Source of the DNA: Paenibacillaceae bacterium GAS479
GTDB lineage: Bacteria; Bacillota; Bacilli; Paenibacillales; Paenibacillaceae
Length of the DNA: 64,000 nt
NCBI GenBank assembly: GCA_900105225.1
Contig: LT629764.1
Span: 5,042,501 to 5,106,500 of the forward strand
Direction of reading: 5' to 3'
Program-made: the position numbers and the translations under genes
Shown here: piece after piece, positions 60,384 through 64,000 of the stretch
Layout of the letters: each line of letters opens with the position of its first letter
How positions within the stretch are numbered: position 1 is the stretch's first letter
The notes under the pieces: generated by a model
Told to the model about the DNA's origin: nothing
The model's database searches: none
Seen by the model: the letters and a program-made list of their open reading frames with translations, nothing else

Positions 60384-61874
60384 ATGCATTGTAATTGGGC
60401 TCAAATCGGGAAAAACAGGCTGTTGATCACACTGGCTCTGGTTTTAATTCTCCTGATGGGGCAGGGAATATGGACAAGCAGCGCCTTTGCTGTAGAAACC
60501 GATTCAGTTTCCACCTCTGTAACATCTGCTGCCGATCGGTTGTATGCCGCTCTGCAAGAGCAGAACCGCATGGAAGCGGAGCCGGCCTTCAAAGCGGTCA
60601 AAAAATGGTGGACTCTGAACAAAGCACAGGTGAAGTCAAATTCGCTTGAACTCGCTCTGGAGATCGACAAGCATATAGCAGCGCTGTCTCTTGCATTGCT
60701 GACAGAAGATGACTCCAATGCAACGGACGCTGCTGCCGAGCTCAGCTTCTCGCTTCATGCGTACGAGGACGGAGCTTATGCGAACACGGATCAGGATATA
60801 GAGTTCCCTTTGTCCGCCTATATTACCCAACTGCAATTAGCCAAAGGGCTCGCTGATAAACAGGATTGGGCGGGGGCGGGCAAGCTCGTCAAACAGTTGC
60901 AAAATCGCTGGTTATCCGTTGAGGGTGAAGTAGTTAGCCGCTCCCAAACGGTTTACAACCATACGGAACGAGATCTCGTGCTGGTCGATGCCTATCTGAC
61001 CAATGAAAATCAGCGGCCGCAAGCTGCGGCAGTGCTAGAACGAATGGCTCAAAGCTTGAGCCCGCTGGCGCAAAAGGGCTACTCGTGGTGGGATGCAGCA
61101 TTGATTCCATTTCGCGAAGGTTTGGAGGCGGTTCTCGTCATCAGCGCCTTGTCCGTTGCCGCTGAGCGCTCGAATTCGCGGAGGGCGAAGCGCTGGATCG
61201 TAGGCGGGACGTCGGCCGGGATCATTCTATGTATTGCCGCTGGACTTGTTGTAGCGATGCTGATCTCCACGGCGGCGATCGGAAGCGGCAATTCACAGCT
61301 TAACGGCTGGACCGGAATTGTCTCCAGCGTGCTGCTTCTATATGTCAGCTACTGGCTTCATCGCAACGCCGACATACAGAGGTGGAATCACTTTTTGAAG
61401 GGGCAAACGAGCAAAGCCGCCTCCTCAGGTCATGCGCTTGGTTTCGGCTTGTTAGCGTTTTTCGCCATCGTCCGTGAAGGACTCGAGACCGTATTGTTCC
61501 TCGTCGGATTGGCGGGAAAGATGCCAACTGGTACGATCATTGCCGGTCTCGCCGCTGGCTTTGGCTTGTTAGTTATTGTCGCCTTACTGATGCGTCTGGC
61601 AGGCTCTAAAATTCCGGTGCGGCCGCTCTTTATAGCTTCCAGTCTGGTCGTATTTTATCTCTGCTTCAAATTTCTTGGCTCTGGTATTCACAGCCTGCAG
61701 ATGGCCGGAGTCATTCCGTCCTCGGTGAGCGACTATTTGCCACAGTTGGCTTCGATCAGCCTGTACCCGTCCTGGTACAGCACGTTTCCTCAGCTAGTAC
61801 TCGTCCTGCTTGCTCTGGCAGCTCTGCTGCCGAAGGGATTCAGACGAGTCGGTAACACTCAGCACTCTATATGA
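60384..61874 (+). CDS. efeU: EfeU iron permease (FTR1 family)
   Basis: 496 aa. A signal or signal-anchor segment (about 11-36) is followed by an extracellular helical domain (about 40-230) and the seven-helix FTR1 permease (about 236-480). The two REXXE iron-relay motifs are complete: R244-E248 (FREGLEAVL) and R364-E368 (VREGLETVL). It takes up iron, together with EfeO and EfeB. First gene of the operon behind a Fur box. Confidence 0.95.
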   Translation: MHCNWAQIGKNRLLITLALVLILLMGQGIWTSSAFAVETDSVSTSVTSAADRLYAALQEQNRMEAEPAFKAVKKWWTLNKAQVKSNSLELALEIDKHIAALSLALLTEDDSNATDAAAELSFSLHAYEDGAYANTDQDIEFPLSAYITQLQLAKGLADKQDWAGAGKLVKQLQNRWLSVEGEVVSRSQTVYNHTERDLVLVDAYLTNENQRPQAAAVLERMAQSLSPLAQKGYSWWDAALIPFREGLEAVLVISALSVAAERSNSRRAKRWIVGGTSAGIILCIAAGLVVAMLISTAAIGSGNSQLNGWTGIVSSVLLLYVSYWLHRNADIQRWNHFLKGQTSKAASSGHALGFGLLAFFAIVREGLETVLFLVGLAGKMPTGTIIAGLAAGFGLLVIVALLMRLAGSKIPVRPLFIASSLVVFYLCFKFLGSGIHSLQMAGVIPSSVSDYLPQLASISLYPSWYSTFPQLVLVLLALAALLPKGFRRVGNTQHSI

Positions 61875-61950
61875 GATGGTGATATAAGTTGAACTAGAGA
61901 AACAAGCGATTTCACAATTATTTTCCTAATTAATGGAGGTTAAAGTTCAT

Positions 61951-63132
61951 ATGTATAATCGCAACCAAGCCTTGAAGGTACTGTCTCTAAGTGGTCTGAT
62001 TCTTCTCTCTGCATGCTCCAATTCGGCCAACTCTAACGAAGCTTCCAACCATCATCAAGCCACTACCACGCCAACGGCGGATGGGGGGGCTGTTGACTCT
62101 ACAATTAAAGACAGCACGGTCAAAATGAAGGCGGAAACGACCAAACTGCAGGACGCTTTGTCCAAGCAGGACGGGGACCAAGTGAAGGCTCTTGGCAAAG
62201 GGATCAATGAGCTGTGGTTATCCTATGAAAATACAGTCCGCCAGTCGTTTCCGCTGGAATATACCGAGGTAGAGAAATATGAAATGCCTATTTTCTCGGC
62301 TTCCGCTTATGACAAAATTGATTTCGCATCACTTACTGTCACAGCCCAGAATCTGATGGGGGCGCTGGAGAAGCTTGAGCAGGCCAAACCTTCCAGAGAG
62401 AGCTCTTCCGAGCTGCTGGACAAGGCTGTGGCGAACTATGAGGCTTTCGTAAAAGAGCAAGCGACATCCTTTGCGACGGCAACCAAAACGTTCGCTGCTG
62501 CCGTCAAAAGTGGAGACGTCGAAAAAGCCAAGCTGGAATATACGAAGGCACGCGTCTATTTTGAAACCATTGAGCCCGTCGCAGAAAGCTTTGGTGATCT
62601 TGATCCACGCATCGACGCTCGCTTGGCCGATGTAGAGAACGAAAAGGATTGGACCGGATACCATCGGATTGAAAAGGCGCTCTGGGCCGACAAAACGCTG
62701 GATGGTCAAGACGTTTATGCCGATCAGCTAGTGAAGGATACAGAGGAGCTAGAGGGCAAGGTTCAAGACATCAAGCTGAACGCCAAAACGATGGTCGCCG
62801 GCGCAATCGAGCTGATCAACGAGGCTTCAACATCCAAAATCACCGGCGAGGAAGAAATCTTCTCCAAGACCGACCTCGTTGATCTTGCCGCCAACATCAA
62901 CGGTTCCAAAACCGTTTATCTTGCCATCATTCCGGCTTTGAATGAGCATAATCCTGATTTGGCAGCTAAGGTCGATAAACAGTTTCAAGATATGGAAGCT
63001 CTACTGAGAGGTTATCAGGAAAACGGAGCTTACATTGCTTATGACAAGCTGACAACGGAGCAAATTCGGGAGCTGAGCGACCAGTTGAGCCAATTGTCGG
63101 AACTCATGACTCAGACGGCGGCGATTCTCTAA
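61951..63132 (+). CDS. efeO: EfeO/EfeM iron-binding lipoprotein
   Basis: 393 aa from ATG 61951 (GGAGG upstream; ATG 61933 overlaps that site). The lipobox LLSAC gives C22 as the modified residue. A helical domain (about 60-145) similar in style to the EfeU extracellular part precedes the peptidase M75-like domain, whose HxxE motif is H238-R-I-E241 in GYHRIEKALW. No cupredoxin domain is present, as usual for Firmicutes EfeM-type proteins. The stop overlaps the efeB start by one base. Confidence 0.93.
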   Translation: MYNRNQALKVLSLSGLILLSACSNSANSNEASNHHQATTTPTADGGAVDSTIKDSTVKMKAETTKLQDALSKQDGDQVKALGKGINELWLSYENTVRQSFPLEYTEVEKYEMPIFSASAYDKIDFASLTVTAQNLMGALEKLEQAKPSRESSSELLDKAVANYEAFVKEQATSFATATKTFAAAVKSGDVEKAKLEYTKARVYFETIEPVAESFGDLDPRIDARLADVENEKDWTGYHRIEKALWADKTLDGQDVYADQLVKDTEELEGKVQDIKLNAKTMVAGAIELINEASTSKITGEEEIFSKTDLVDLAANINGSKTVYLAIIPALNEHNPDLAAKVDKQFQDMEALLRGYQENGAYIAYDKLTTEQIRELSDQLSQLSELMTQTAAIL

Positions 63133-64000
63133 TGCAGCCCAAAAAAGAGTCTGGCATCTCGCGCCGTGAATTTCTGAAGCTCTCGGCGGTAACTGCTGCC
63201 GCTCTTGCTGTTGGCGGAGGGGGAGCCGGAGCAGCATTGTCAATGTTTGGCCGAAGCAACGCTCCCGCAGCGGTCAGCAATGATGAGAGGCTGAACTTTT
63301 ACGGCGCCCATCAAGCGGGCATCATTACGGCGCAGCAGAAATATCTGTATCTGGGCAGCTTCCGTATCATTACGGACAGCAAAGCGGATCTCATCTCTAT
63401 GCTCAAGGAATGGACGAAGTTCAGCACGCTCGCCGCAGCCGGTGGTTACCGGCAAAGCAGCGGCAATAATTTACTGCCTCCGGCCGATACCGGGGAAGCA
63501 ATGGATTTAGGCGCCGCCAAGCTGACGATTACGTACGGGTTTGGGGAGTCCTTTTTTCTGGACAATGGCAAGGACAGATTCGGCGCTGCTGCGCGTAAAC
63601 CTAGCCATTTGAAGCGTATTCCCCGTATGCCTAAGGATCATCTTGATCCCGGCTTTCAAGCGGGAGACATCGCGGTGCAGGTATGTGCGGATGATCAGCA
63701 GATTGCTTTTCATGCGTTGCGCAACCTGATTCGGCTCGCTTCGGGAACCGCTATTTTGAACTGGATGGAGGAAGGCTTCACTAGCGCTCCTCCTGATGGA
63801 AAAACGCCGCGCAATCTGTTTGGATTCAAGGACGGTACGGCCAATAAACTACATCAGAGCGATTTTGATGAAGTGGTTTGGGCTGGAGCTGGGGAACCGG
63901 ATTGGATGAGGGGCGGCTCCTATTTGGCATTCCGCAAAATCCGCATGCTGCTTGAGGTATGGGATCGTAGCTCCTTGAAGGCTCAAGAGGACACGTTCGG
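63132..64000 (+). CDS. efeB: EfeB, Dyp-type haem peroxidase (runs off the window)
   Basis: First 289 codons only. A twin-arginine signal is clear (SRREFLKLSA, residues 9-18, then AVTAAALAVGGGG), so the folded haem protein is exported by Tat. The Dyp motif GxxDG is GFKDGTAN with D234. EfeB oxidises Fe(II) or releases iron from haem for EfeU. The ATG at 63132 shares its first A with the efeO stop; translation is likely coupled. Confidence 0.95.
   Translation, partial: MQPKKESGISRREFLKLSAVTAAALAVGGGGAGAALSMFGRSNAPAAVSNDERLNFYGAHQAGIITAQQKYLYLGSFRIITDSKADLISMLKEWTKFSTLAAAGGYRQSSGNNLLPPADTGEAMDLGAAKLTITYGFGESFFLDNGKDRFGAAARKPSHLKRIPRMPKDHLDPGFQAGDIAVQVCADDQQIAFHALRNLIRLASGTAILNWMEEGFTSAPPDGKTPRNLFGFKDGTANKLHQSDFDEVVWAGAGEPDWMRGGSYLAFRKIRMLLEVWDRSSLKAQEDTF

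Overview
The window reads as a stretch of chromosome from an endospore-forming Bacillota, most likely Paenibacillus or a close relative (inference). The evidence is a GerA/GerB/GerC germinant-receptor operon behind a sigma-G-like promoter, strong AGGAGG ribosome sites with frequent GTG/TTG starts, AraC-free two-component and LysR/MerR/PadR regulation, a large modular GH87 alpha-1,3-glucanase with discoidin domains, a Firmicutes-type EfeUOB iron operon and a YjcZ-like fragment. No rRNA, tRNA, CRISPR array or replication origin was seen.

Layout. 1-6 kb: start of a Nudix gene, then an OmpR-type two-component system coupled to an ABC transporter (ATPase plus FtsX-type permease). 6-15 kb: DMT transporter with divergent LysR regulator, a two-domain cell-wall hydrolase, a nucleotide-sugar-type Rossmann protein, an isochorismatase-family hydrolase and an MFS transporter. 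15-19 kb: ger operon (minus strand) in which gerB and gerA overlap by 170 nt. 19-25 kb: pseudouridine synthase, decayed IS4 fragment, MFS/LysR divergent pair, DNA-alkylation-repair-like, DinB-like and GNAT proteins, and a pentapeptide-repeat protein with a Cys-rich head.

26-46 kb is the accessory, damaged part. It holds three consecutive broken genes (26.0-27.1 kb), a PadR/DUF2812 pair with an operator lying exactly in the promoter spacer, a YcdB/YcdC-like protein, an APH-type phosphotransferase behind a possible leader peptide, a double-MerR regulator broken by a 25-bp tandem duplication, and a complete 2332-bp Tn3-family element (38-bp inverted repeats and 5-bp target duplication TACCA) whose transposition genes are deletion scars and whose only intact gene is an epoxide hydrolase. 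A UvrA-like pseudogene with at least three lesions, a DUF606-Crp-DUF606 operon, an ECF sigma/anti-sigma pair and a PadR-DUF1048-DUF1048 operon ending in an ABC-ATPase stump follow.

46-64 kb: two secreted glycan hydrolases (GH16-like and GH87), MFS and GIY-YIG genes, ndk, a CitA/DcuS-type two-component system without a neighbouring transporter, two CNNM/CorC-type membrane proteins, and a Fur-box-controlled efeU-efeO-efeB operon cut by the window end. Function calls rest on recognisable motifs read by eye; no database search was made.
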